DNA from: Anagrus nilaparvatae
Taxonomy: Eukaryota > Arthropoda > Insecta > Hymenoptera > Mymaridae
Reading direction: 5' to 3'
Length of the DNA: 64,000 nucleotides
Assembly: GCA_022575985.1 (NCBI GenBank)
Contig: JAKSXM010000007.1
Location: 16,184,501 to 16,248,500 of the forward strand
Part shown: piece after piece, positions 26,664 through 37,023 of the stretch
Layout of the letters: every line of letters begins with the position of its first letter
Position numbering within the stretch: the first letter of the stretch is position 1
Notes under the pieces: model-generated
Databases searched by the model: none
Seen by the model: only the letters and a program-made list of their open reading frames with translations
What the model was told of the DNA's origin: nothing
Program-made: the position numbers and the translations under genes

Positions 26664-26705
26664 AGTCTTTATATATAGGGTTAAAGAAAATTCGCGCTAT
26701 TCAGA
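26664..26705 (+). promoter_or_regulatory. Candidate core promoter (TATA plus initiator-like)
   Basis: Plus strand tttatatata at 26668-26677 is followed about 25 bases later by attcaga, which resembles an insect initiator. Read on the minus strand the same box is TATATAAAG, so it could also fire the other way. It sits between the two outward-facing stem-loops. Activity is inferred from motif spacing only. Confidence 0.35.
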
Positions 26706-27106
26706 AAGAGGCTTTGCTTTGGACTACATCGCATCGAGTCGCTTGCTGATTTTTCGCTGCCGTTGGTGCCGCTGCTCCTGATTTCATTTTTCGCTTTTGC
26801 TGTTGCTGTTCTCAAGGAAGGCTGTTGTGTGTGTGGACGAAAGAGCTATTGGAGGTATTTGGTTTCTCTGTGGGGCTTGGCCAAGCTCGAGGTCATTGTT
26901 GGGACCTCTGGACGTCTAGTGTGCGTCAGTTCAGCCGCTGGGGCTGTCGTCGGCTGCAGGTTGCGGGCCGGACATAAGGACCAGGACTTTCAGAGTCACC
27001 AGGTATTTTTAGTGTATTTTGTGTATATGAGTGTGCATGTGAGTGAATGATTTTTATTTTAATATAGGTGAGAATTTGAGTGAGAACTTACAAAGCAAAG
27101 CCAACC

Positions 27107-27122
27107 GGCCCTTTTCAGGGCC
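27107..27122 (+). terminator. Histone-type 3' stem-loop (plus strand)
   Basis: The plus strand reads GGCCCTTTTCAGGGCC, preceded by CCAACC and followed by ACAAA. This is an exact match to the histone stem-loop consensus, with the common UUUC loop and typical flanks. It lies about 420 bases downstream of the candidate promoter, close to the length of a histone mRNA. The intervening sequence has no histone frame on either strand. Confidence 0.6.
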
Positions 27123-27414
27123 ACAAAATTTAACGTAATATTCATACGAAGTTCTTGCACCAGAGTATAAAATTAACAAACACATAAAACAAAATTAGGC
27201 GAGAATCTAACCCAAATCGAGTATTTCCATGCATAGACCACATAATATAGGTTGCGCGCGAATCACTTTTGTCAAGTGCACATACTAATTTGGGTGAGAA
27301 TGTCGCTCAAAATACTGGTTGTGATTCAAGACAAAATATTGGGCGCGCTAGTCAACTGAATTTTTATCCGTGTATCGTGCCCACAAAATTTCAATTTTTG
27401 CATCCATTAAGGTT

Positions 27415-27760
27415 TAGCTTCGCTCTATAATTATATTCCTTAAAATTAAATTTTAAAATACTGAACTTATAAATTACGAGAATAATAAGAAAATCGACGA
27501 AAGATAAAAATTTACAGAAAAAATTGTTTACCTGAAAATAACAAACATCGATTTCTTATCGTCACGAAGCAATTATATTATTTATTATAGTGACAAACCT
27601 ATATATTATTGGCAATATTGCATTGATTTTTAAAAAAATTATTTAAATTATGCGCATTTTAATGATTTAAAATTTTATGAATTTTTTATAACTAATTTTT
27701 TTTGAATTACAAAATATTGAAAGATTAGTTATTTTACTGTTAATATTAAGATATATGGAA
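27415..27760. repeat. Right arm of the 330-bp long inverted repeat
   Basis: This is the complement of 25120-25450 (see that entry). It lies directly outside the TIR element ending at 27372. Confidence 0.65.
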
Positions 27761-27939
27761 GTATTTCTCAGGCTGCAGATGATTCTACAGACCTCTGTAA
27801 TCGAAAAACCACAGCCACAAACGCAATTCGCACAGCAGCGATTTTCAACTGCGCATTGCGTTGCGGCTGCGTTTACGGCCGTATAAATTCGGCGTTTTGT
27901 GAATCACTTTTACGGAGTTTGACTGAACTATAAGCCTTA

Positions 27940-28249
27940 GGAAAATTCTACAATCAACCAGAATTGTGCACTAAGTAATGCGCAGCTACGCAAGGCATTA
28001 CTTAGCTGTGCATTAGGGACATTCTACAATCAACCGTCTTACGCGTGCGGAGTTGCGCAGTAAGTAATGCGCAGCTACGCAAGGCCTTACGTGCTGCGCA
28101 TTACTTACTGCGCAACTCCGCACGCGTTAAACGGTTGATTGTAGAATGTCCCTTACTGTGCATTGCACAACTAAGTAATGCCTTGCGTAGCTGCGCATTA
28201 CTTACTGCGCAACTCTGCAATCGTTTAACGGTTGATTGTAGAATGTTCA
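27940..28249. mobile_element. Outer PIF/Harbinger-like MITE, interrupted
   Basis: It starts ggaaaattctacaatcaacc and ends with a complementary ggttgattgtagaatg and three further bases. TTA lies on both sides (27937-27939 and 28250-28252). The arms carry gcgcagctacgcaagg and its complement. It was interrupted by a second element at 28016-28152. Its two arms diverge more than those of the inner element, which fits an older insertion. Confidence 0.7.
28016..28152. mobile_element. Inner PIF/Harbinger-like MITE nested in the outer one
   Basis: This 137 bp near-perfect palindrome starts gggacattctacaatcaacc and ends ggttgattgtagaatgtccc. It is flanked by TTA duplications (28013-28015 and 28153-28155). 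The 3-bp TTA site and GGG..CCC ends match PIF/Harbinger MITEs. Its arms match those of its host element, so it is a member of the same family that inserted into its own relative. Confidence 0.8.
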
Positions 28250-28687
28250 TTATAACCGCATAACTGAAATACGTAGCATAAGCAACCGTAAGCAAAGCCA
28301 TAACGCTATGCGCACAACATGATTTTCGGTCTCAGCGCATTGCGTTGTGGCATCGCTTGCGATACGGCATTTGTAGATAGAGCAATAGAAAAGGCATAAG
28401 AGTATGCGGACGTAAAGATATACGTCTGATATCTGCATATAGCTCTAGGATCGATCTTAGCACAAATACTAATGTATCTTCTATACAATGTTCGCTTTTT
28501 ATAATCAATTGCGTATTGCGTAACGTATTTAACTTATAAATGTTTATTATTTTTAACAAAAAAGTAATTTTTTCAAAAATGTAAAAAATTGTTATTTCAG
28601 CTATAATAAATATTTTTGAGTATTTGGGATAATAATAACTGTTATTTTCTCTATTAGGTATTTCAAACATTCCAACCATACATAATA

Positions 28688-30544
28688 ATGAAGATTGTGC
28701 ACTTGACGTATTTATTAACTGTTTTGGATTTAACACGATCATTTGATATCAATATATTCTTGGGCCAAGTTTTAACAGAAGTTAAACCATATAAAGTAAC
28801 GCTTCATTCAGACCACAAAAATGGAAATATAACTGACAAAGATAGTTATCAAAAAATATTTAAATATCTAATAAATTACGTACCTACAGCTACTATTGAT
28901 TTACATAATCCTTCAAAATATCTCAATCAAAAAAAATCTGTGAGCAAATATCATGTAAAAGTAACCGCTCCTTTGCATTTCGTTATTTTAAATAAAATCA
29001 ATTTAACTGATTTTAAGAAAAAATTGAAGAAGATCTTGGACATCATTATTCAATCGTTATTCTATTTATCGAGAACCAAGATTTGCCTAATAATCAAACA
29101 GAATGAAATGTCGGAAAATATGAAGGATTTCGTTATTAACACAGTTAATGCTTATAAGTTCTTGGATTTAACCATTGTATTTTGGTTACTTAGAGATCAT
29201 TTAATTATTCAATGTAATCCTTTTTCTAAAAATCCTTTTAAAAAAGTTGATAATAATTCAGCAATTTTTCCTGATATTTTTGCTGTTTCTGGATACAATC
29301 TAACTGTTGGAGTAAGTAAAGAACTTTGGCCCGATTCTTACAAAAACTACACAATAAATTATTCTAACAACTTCGATAATTATTTGCTATTACATATATT
29401 TAAATCTTACGAATGTTTTACAAATGTTTTAAATATTACTTCTACATTCGTACCGTTGAAGGTTGACATGTCAATAAGGTATAAGATGAGGGATTATTCC
29501 CTTGATATGTTTTTAAGTAAAACGAAATATTTTATGTCAGATAACAGCATATTTACCTACCATATAAAACCTTTAAAACATGTACTTATTGTTCCAGTAG
29601 TTGATAAAAATATTTACGAACTTAGTGAAGAAATTATTCATTCTGTTCTTGTTATACCTGGAATAATTGTTTCATTTTCGATTTGTGCATGCTACTTTAA
29701 ATTACAAAAAGATGAATGGTCAGTTTTTAATATTTCCAATTTGATGTTGGGCATTGGAGTAAATATGAATCCAAGGCATTCTTTGAGAACAATAATAATT
29801 TTCTTCACTTTATCTGCAGTTTCATTTTTTTTTGTTTCCGATCTATTTTCTGATTTGACAAGCTTAAAATTTGCTAAGATTGAGACAACTGAGATTGAAT
29901 CCTTCGAAGATATATTAACGAAAAATTTTTCTGTTATGTATCCTTATAACTCGGAAGAAAAAAGAATTTTGAGACTATATACGACTGGCATTATTCAAAA
30001 AGTAGTAGAAACTGCTAAATTAAAGGAAAAAAATGAAACATATTCTAACGATAAAGTTAACATTTTATATGAAGATGATGCTGAAAAAATCCTTCTTAAA
30101 AATAACAGAATTTTGGATGGTGTCAAATATAAGAAGAGTGATTTGATTTTATATGAATCGTTTATTGCTGTTTCATTTAAATATAACTCTCCATTAAAAA
30201 ATAAATTTTCAAGTATTCACACGAGAATTTTAGAGTCTGGTTTAGATGTGAAATGGCGATCTGATTATGATCATGCCAATAAAATAAGCAAAAAAACGAC
30301 ATACAAAGAAGCAGATGAGAAAGAAAATACTTTACCCTTAGTTCTTTTCTCAATAATGATTATTGGAGTAATGGCTTCTTCTATTGTGCTACTTTATGAA
30401 AACATTTGGTATTACTACCCATTTCTAAAATCAAAAGTAATACAATTCTTAAAGTTTTTAAGAATAAAGATGCAGCGAAAGCCCACTAAGAAAATCAAAG
30501 TTTGTAAAATAATTGTAAAACCACGAAATGAGCAAATTGTTTAA
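28688..30544 (+). CDS. Divergent ionotropic receptor (IR), intronless
   Basis: This 618-residue protein has the layout of an insect ionotropic receptor, a ligand-gated cation channel of chemosensory neurons related to glutamate receptors. An N-terminal extracellular region (about 1-195) leads into the first ligand-binding lobe (about 197-310). Next come membrane helix M1 (about 317-338), a pore segment around WSVFNISNLMLGIGVNMNP (344-362), M2 (about 367-388) and the second lobe (about 395-545). M3 follows (about 549-572) and then a short basic tail. The motif SPLKNKFSSIHTRILESG before M3 is a family hallmark. The glutamate-binding residues of ancestral receptors are not evident, so it is a divergent IR. 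It is nested in the DIP-like intron on the same strand. The N terminus is weakly hydrophobic, so a short upstream exon cannot be excluded. Confidence 0.85.
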   Translation: MKIVHLTYLLTVLDLTRSFDINIFLGQVLTEVKPYKVTLHSDHKNGNITDKDSYQKIFKYLINYVPTATIDLHNPSKYLNQKKSVSKYHVKVTAPLHFVILNKINLTDFKKKLKKILDIIIQSLFYLSRTKICLIIKQNEMSENMKDFVINTVNAYKFLDLTIVFWLLRDHLIIQCNPFSKNPFKKVDNNSAIFPDIFAVSGYNLTVGVSKELWPDSYKNYTINYSNNFDNYLLLHIFKSYECFTNVLNITSTFVPLKVDMSIRYKMRDYSLDMFLSKTKYFMSDNSIFTYHIKPLKHVLIVPVVDKNIYELSEEIIHSVLVIPGIIVSFSICACYFKLQKDEWSVFNISNLMLGIGVNMNPRHSLRTIIIFFTLSAVSFFFVSDLFSDLTSLKFAKIETTEIESFEDILTKNFSVMYPYNSEEKRILRLYTTGIIQKVVETAKLKEKNETYSNDKVNILYEDDAEKILLKNNRILDGVKYKKSDLILYESFIAVSFKYNSPLKNKFSSIHTRILESGLDVKWRSDYDHANKISKKTTYKEADEKENTLPLVLFSIMIIGVMASSIVLLYENIWYYYPFLKSKVIQFLKFLRIKMQRKPTKKIKVCKIIVKPRNEQIV

Positions 30545-30825
30545 TAAAGATCAAATTCGTTTCGATGTTTGGATATTTTTGAAAGTATTTTTGAAATTAT
30601 TTTGTACACCATAATGGTATTAATTTAATGCTGTTTACTTATGCGTTTATAATTTACTTTATGTATATTGTTAAAAAATTGTTGCAGAATATCTAATCTC
30701 AGAAACTAAAAGTTGCGGAAACTAGAAAATGCTAGTTGTGGTCACTGTATGTTATGTTTGTATGAGTTATTTTAAGATTTTTTGCGTTAGTTTTAAAGAA
30801 TATGGGATTGCATATATATTAGAGT

Positions 30826-31000
30826 GAAGTATTACTCCTCGGGTTTTTTCGTGATCTTTTGGTCAAAAAAAGTCCCCAATTCCAAGGATTTTGCTTTTGT
30901 TTTTCAAAAAGACGTGCCTGGAAGCACCTAAATTTTTCCATTTAAATAACATGGAAATTTTGACTTTCAGCTTTCTAATTTTTTACAAAGCTTGCAAAAT
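30826..31000 (+). repeat. Dispersed repeat R3, copy a
   Basis: It shares with 57388-57580 the blocks 'cttttggtca', 'aaaaagtcccca', 'ttttgcttttgt', 'cgtgcctggaagcacct' and 'catttaaataacatgg', in the same order and strand. The copies are about 26.5 kb apart. There is no reading frame. It lies shortly downstream of the receptor gene. Confidence 0.6.
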
Positions 31001-31911
31001 CTTTTGAAAAGCTGCTAATCGATGGAAAGTACTATTTAAATATATAAAAAGCTAAACTTAAGTAGCCAAAAAAAATATTTTTAAAACGATTTTACCGGTA
31101 ATAAACATGAAAAAAATCCCCATTAAAATTATATGGCTTTATGTAATTAAAATGGAGCATTGTAACATTTTACAATATTTTAATTTCAATTTCCTAAACG
31201 AAACCAGTGATTTAGCAGACTCTAAACTAAATAAACGCATAAAATTTTGAAAATAACGTTCAGACTAACATACAAGAACCTACAATAATATAAACATGAA
31301 TATTTGACATTTATTTGAATAAATACAAAATATTATATATTAATTAATAAATATATTATATGATACTTATACTTTATTCAAAACAGTATGTATATACATT
31401 CAAAACTTTTGTACATAACCTAAAAATACATATATAATATTTGCTACTAATTAATATAACAAAATTGTCAAAACAAAACTTTATATATATATGGGTGCAT
31501 TTCACAGAAACTGTATACTTTTCTGTCACTTAAGACACAACACTTAACTTTTTTTTTTCAAATATTTTTGTACATTTTTAATGCCTAAATACCTAAATTC
31601 TAGATTTTATATTTATGAAATTTTTTATTTTCGCGGACGGTTTCACCTTTTTTTATTTTGTGTGAGACTTATAAAATACGCTGCTAAGTAATTGGCACTA
31701 TGGTTCCTCATTAGCAATAACAAAATGTTCTTAATGGTCTATATTACCTATAACAAAGTATAATGTCATAAGAAAAACTAAGAATGATCTTTGAATGCTC
31801 TTATCTTTGATACTGTTAGTTTAACATCTCATGGAAAAAATTAGGTTTTTTACATCAAAAAAAGAAGATTTTTCTACACTAGAGCATAATCTTCTTTTAT
31901 GATAATTTTGG

Positions 31912-31960
31912 TGTAGCTGGTGTAGTTATATCTTGAAGACATAATTACACCAGCTACAGG
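31912..31960. repeat. 47-bp near-perfect palindrome
   Basis: The left half tgtagctggtgtagttatat is the complement of the right half, ataattacaccagctaca, with three mismatches. There is almost no loop. The origin is unknown; it is too short for a typical MITE. Confidence 0.6.
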
Positions 31961-32034
31961 AATAAAGAAAAAATTTTTGCTATGTTTAAAAATGATACCT
32001 AGTAAAAACGTTAATTCTAGATATTAGTAATTTC

Positions 32035-32572
32035 TGTAATGCGGTTTATATTCCCGCCTTATTAGAATTTAATATTTAAAAAGAGTTTTGTAAAATACAC
32101 TCATTTATATAGAAATATATATAGTGATGTGTATAATTAGTACGCATGCCTAATCTCGGGCCTCTAATAAAGGAGAAAAGGAGAAGCTTGGGACCACTAA
32201 CTTATGTCATGTTCGATCTTCTTCTCCCGGATCTCAATTAGAGTAGATCTCGGAGAGTCGCATATAGGCTATAGTTTTAATAATAGTTAACATTAAGCAG
32301 TTATTATATTTATAATATATTATATTAATAGTGTAAAATAAAAATAGTGAACTTTAAGTTAAAAATAGTGAACTTTAAGATAATAGTGAACTTTAAGATA
32401 AAAATAGTAAACTTTAAGTGAACAATTTAAAATTGTGTATTTATATCAATAAATTTATATTTTATATATTTTTAAGTAAATTAAAGGTAAATTTGTATTT
32501 ATACTAGTTTCTATTATTACCTAAACTCAAGGTCCCAGTTATAAAATATACCCTTATGCCAATTCCTTTATA
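32035..32572 (+). repeat. 5' LTR
   Basis: It starts tgtaatgcggtttatattcc and ends aattcctttata. It contains four tandem imperfect copies of aaaatagtgaactttaag near 32339-32420. It differs from the 3' LTR at four single bases. Confidence 0.9.
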
Positions 32573-34238
32573 TGGCATCCCTTAAATAAGTCGAATCTAC
32601 CCTTTGGATGGTTATTAAAAATTATTGATTTTTGATCTTTTTTAAAGAAAAATTTTTAATTTTGAAACTAGTAAAATATTGTATACATATAGAATACGTA
32701 TATAGAAAAAAAAAGCAACGCAGTAACTTCTTCCCAAGTCTCAAGTAAAGAAAGAGAAAGCGCGCGGAGAGGGGACACGTCCATCTTCAAAATTTTTTTT
32801 AATTGTATATGGAAGCGCGCGCGGTCCATTTAGATAATTTTTTTTTATATTTTAAAATACGGAAGCAGATTGTAGTATAACCCAGCCCTAGATAAAAAAT
32901 TTAAATACGGAAGTGCACACAGGTCATATTTTTATTCATATTTTTATTTATATCTTTCATATTTTTATTTATATAATATGGAAGCGAAACAGGAGTGTGA
33001 CCCAATGTTAGATAACGGGTAATCACTCAATAGTTCTGTTTTTCTTTATTTTTTCTTTAAAAAATAAAGTGGCATCCTCTAGCAACCCTTGAGTTTAGGC
33101 CAATATTAGTGTAGAAATGTTGTCTATATTTTTTTTGTGAAATTAAAATCAACTAGTATTTACTATATTTTAATTCTATATAAATTTAATTAAGAAACCG
33201 AGTTGCATAAATAGTTTTTTGAAATTAGATTATGTATAAATAGAATCATTTCCAATGTGCATAACGATTGTCACATAGTAGTATATATGGAAAATATGGT
33301 TGCAGAATTCGGTTACTTAATTAAATTAGTATCAATATATTTCAGTTATTATATATTTAATTGTAATTTTAAAGTTATATTTTAACTTCTAAATATTTTG
33401 GTCATAGGGAGTACCTACAGCAATATAGTATTTATTATTTTAAAAGGAAAAATCAGTAGTTAATATGAAATTTTTATTATTAAATTATTTTATATTTATG
33501 CAATTATAATAAAGATGAACAAGATTTTACTTAAACTGAAAGTACCTCCGAGCGTTAAGTTCACCCAATTGGGTTCACGCTAGGGAGGAGGGGATTGATT
33601 GGTTTAAAGAACCAATTGATTAGTAGTTTGACAGGAAATTTAAGTTTATTATAAATGGATAATATTTTATTATGACTATTTAAAGAATATAGGCTTAGTC
33701 TAGCCACTAGCTGTAGATTCTGAATTTACATATGATATTCATGAGTCAACTTAATGCAAAGAGCGCTGCAGTAGACTTCATTGTTCCTGGGCAATTAGCC
33801 TTTGCTGTTGGCTAAAGGTCATTTGACATGGTCGGTTAGTGATATATCAATGTTAAATTTAAATTCCGCACTTACATTCAGTTATAGAAGAAACAGATTT
33901 AGATTTTTACTAAGTTAGCATTATTAGATCTGAATATACATATGAGAGGCGGCAATCGATTAGCTAACGATAGCCTGACTCCAATAGTAAAGCAGCTTTA
34001 TTTATTCTAGCTTATCTTAAATATTACAAGTACTAACCAGCTTCTAACTCACTTATAATGTCGTGAGGTTAAACTTTTTCAATTACTTATATTTATTGTC
34101 CCGGTTTGGCTCTATAGTAGCTTCGGGTTACAAGTTAATATAGTTAAACTAGTTTTTTTCAATTAAGTTTTTGCAATAGGTCTAAGCATTTACTTAATAG
34201 AAAACAAAGTATTTTATAAGCTACTAGGAAAGGCGCCA

Positions 34239-34618
34239 TAGATTTATTCCAATTGATTATATCTTGGAACCAGTTTTTCCGATTGCAATATATCGGATTA
34301 GTTACATTCTCATATTTTTGAGACCAGTTTAAATAGATTTATTCCAATTGATTTTATCTTGGAACCAGTTTTTCCGATTGCAATATATCGGATTAGTTAT
34401 ATTCTCATATTTTTGAGACCAGTTTAAATAGATTTATTCCAATTGATTTTATCTTGGAACCAGTTTTTCCGATTGCAATATATCGGATTAGTTATGTTCT
34501 CATATTTTTGAGACCAGTTTAAGTAGATTTGTTCCAATTGATTTTATCTTGGAACCAGTTTTTCCGATTGCAATATATCGGATTAGTTATGTTCTCATAT
34601 TTTTGAGACCAGTGTATT
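34239..34618 (+). repeat. Four-copy 95-bp tandem repeat inside the LTR element
   Basis: Units start at 34239, 34334, 34429 and 34524 with exact 95-bp spacing and only a few base changes. Each holds 'ggaaccagtttttccgattg', 'caatatatcggattag' and 'tttttgagaccag'. Each also contains the small inverted pair ccgattgcaatatatcgg, which could form a hairpin. Confidence 0.95.
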
Positions 34619-35234
34619 GATTTATAAAACAAGACAAATTATCCATGGTAGATGCGTTCTAAATAGAAGAAGGCACGCTACTGAAGCACTATGGATTCAC
34701 CAGCATTTAAGAAGTAGTGTCCAACCATTACTAAAGTCTTTGCAAAAGGAAGTCGTTGGCATACTTTTCTGCTAACCAAGGTTTTGAGCCTGGACCACTT
34801 CTACAAGACAAGGTATGATAGGACATGAAAAAGCCTACTTTTTAGAGACTTTGAGCTATTAACCTTACATGACCAACATTTCATATTACGAAGATCTCGA
34901 CTATCTCAGATACGCCGAACGAGGACAAGATCTCTGACACTCTTCTCAAAAGAAAACTGGCCATGCTAAGGCAAATATGCTTTAGAGTGCTTAAAAGAAG
35001 AAGGAAGCAGACAACAGCCTCAAGATAAAAAAGTTTTTCGCAAATATTATATATTGACAGTTAAAAGATTTAAATAAGATATTTTTATATATTTTTGAAG
35101 AGAAAATAGGTAATCCTGCAAGACTAAAAGATATTGTAACAGTTATGTAAGTAAGGCTTGCATCTATAACTCTAAGTTAGGAGAAACTGCTTTGACCATG
35201 TCAACAGCTAGTTGACCTGGCTTAAGGGGGAGGG

Positions 35235-35772
35235 TGTAATGCGGTTTATATTCCCGCCTTATTAGAATTTAATATTTAAAAAGAGTTTTGTAAAATACAC
35301 TCATTTATATAGAAATATATATAGTGATGTGTATAATTAGTACGCATGCATAATCTCGGGCCTCTAATAAAGGAGAAAAGGAGAAGCTTGGGACCACTGA
35401 CTTATGTCATGTTCGATCTTCTTCTCCCGGATCTGAATTAGAGTAGATCTCGGAGAGTCGCATATAGGCTATAGTTTTAATAATAGTTAACATTAAGCAG
35501 TTATTATATTTATAATATATTATATTAATAGTGTAAAATAAAAATAGTGAACTTTAAGTTAAAAATAGTGAACTTTAAGATAATAGTGAACTTTAAGATA
35601 AAAATAGTAAACTTTAAGCGAACAATTTAAAATTGTGTATTTATATCAATAAATTTATATTTTATATATTTTTAAGTAAATTAAAGGTAAATTTGTATTT
35701 ATACTAGTTTCTATTATTACCTAAACTCAAGGTCCCAGTTATAAAATATACCCTTATGCCAATTCCTTTATA
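35235..35772 (+). repeat. 3' LTR
   Basis: It is the partner of 32035-32572, with four substitutions: gcatgc[c/a]taat, ccact[a/g]actt, ggatct[c/g]aatt and ctttaag[t/c]gaac. It is directly preceded by the polypurine tract aagggggaggg. Confidence 0.9.
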
Positions 35773-37023
35773 TTTCATAGAAATAAATTAAGTGCTAAGT
35801 CCAAAAAGAAAAAAATTTATGATGTTTTTTTAATATTTTTATGTAAAAATTTTGAAGAAAAAAAATTTCCAAAAATTACGTATCAGATAGAGAAATCCTT
35901 TACAAACGATAATTCTAGATATTCATACTTTCATAGAAAGAAATTAAGTACTAAGTCCTAAAAAAAAAAATCGCAAAGAATTATAAAAAAGCTAAGGCTT
36001 TTTTATTTCAGGCACGATCACATATTTATTGAGTATTTTCTCTTTAATAATCTTGATGGGATCCACACCTTCATAAATGGAAAACTATTATTTATTATTA
36101 CATGTTATTCAAAGTATATTCATAAATAATTATTCGAAAATTTTTCTTTAACCCGAATTTGCATAAAAATATTTAAAATTTATAAAGAAAATTTTTTTAT
36201 CTGCATTAATTAATATAAATAATAGAGTTTAGATTATTCGTATTTATTTTTCACCTAACAGGATCGTTTGCTGAATATTACTGATCAATAAAACTGGCAC
36301 CAACTTTCCTTTATAATAATTTACATTTTAGTGCTGTGAAAATATAAAATATACTTTGAGTTTCTAAATTTGATTAAAATATCTAAATCTTTCAGTATAT
36401 ATTAATCTTTCTTAATCCTGAAAAAAATCAAAGAAAAATTTCCCATATTTTTTAAAAAGAATATATTAACATTTTTTAATTACCTAAATCAAATTCTACC
36501 TGTGTGCCTTAAGATATTCGTTTTTATCTGAGAAAAGATAATAACAAATTTTGTTAACAGCAATGTATGCTTATTGTAAGGTAATTAAAAGCCAATAATG
36601 CTGAAAAACAAGTATTAGTTTAAATTCGAGTACTTAATTTAATAGAACTTACTATATCATCTTTTTAAAAATTTTGCATAAAAATATTAATTAAAAAAAA
36701 TATAAATTTACAAATTTGTATATTATTTATTATTTTTATCCACGTTTTTAAAAAAATAGTAGAAGAAGTTTGAAAAGTTTTAAATTACGCGCTTAAATTT
36801 AAACTAGAAGACTTTCACTGTAGTAGTTAGGTTAGTCCGCTCAGTCGACTGCTAGGTTAATGGCTGTGTTTATAAATTTGTTATTATTTTTTTCAGGTTT
36901 ATTTTAAATTCTTTGGTGGATATAGTTAAATAAACAAAAGTTTTATTCAGATAAGTATAAAAATTTTTAATATTTTTTTAAATTAATATAAAGAACGTAA
37001 TTTCTTTGTTTTTTATTTTTCAG

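Larger units (their letters stand above)
26121..27372. mobile_element. TA-flanked TIR element carrying histone-type stem-loops
   Basis: This 1252 bp element starts cacggataaaaattcagttg and ends with the complement, with about 31 bp of terminal inverted repeats that extend into cgcgcc/ggcgcg. TA lies on each side (26119-26120 and 27373-27374), as for Tc1/mariner-type elements. The interior has no transposase. It carries a GC-rich block (about 26630-27060) with a TATA motif and two hairpins that match the histone pre-mRNA 3' stem-loop consensus, pointing outwards. The cargo is unlike the surrounding AT-rich DNA in composition, which suggests capture of host gene sequence. Confidence 0.7.
27775..28400. 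repeat. Second GC-rich palindromic MITE cluster
   Basis: It contains at least four related modules. One is a partial copy at about 27780-27915 that shares gattctacagacctc with the 5970 element. Two are nested elements (27940-28249 and 28016-28152). The last is a further diverged copy at about 28263-28400. All share words such as gcgcattgcgttg, aatgcgcagctacgcaagg and ttctacaatcaacc. The cluster lies about 290 bp upstream of the receptor gene start. Confidence 0.75.
32035..35772 (+). mobile_element. Young LTR retrotransposon without recognisable coding capacity
   Basis: Two 538-bp LTRs (four mismatches between them) enclose 2.66 kb. A purine tract, aagggggaggg, sits immediately before the 3' LTR, and a possible primer-binding site, tggcatccc, follows the 5' LTR, so the element reads on the plus strand. 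Flanks duplicate attTC (left 32030-32034, right 35772-35776; the first A is ambiguous). The interior has no recognisable gag or pol and is full of stops in all frames read. It contains a 95-bp tandem array and degenerate repeats near 32.8-33.0 kb. It is best described as a non-autonomous (LARD-like) element. Confidence 0.88.

Noticed and set aside
26763..27050. 95-codon frame in the GC-rich block
   Set aside because: There is no similarity to any histone or other family. The GTG/TGT-rich codons reflect composition, and a splice-like junction interrupts it.
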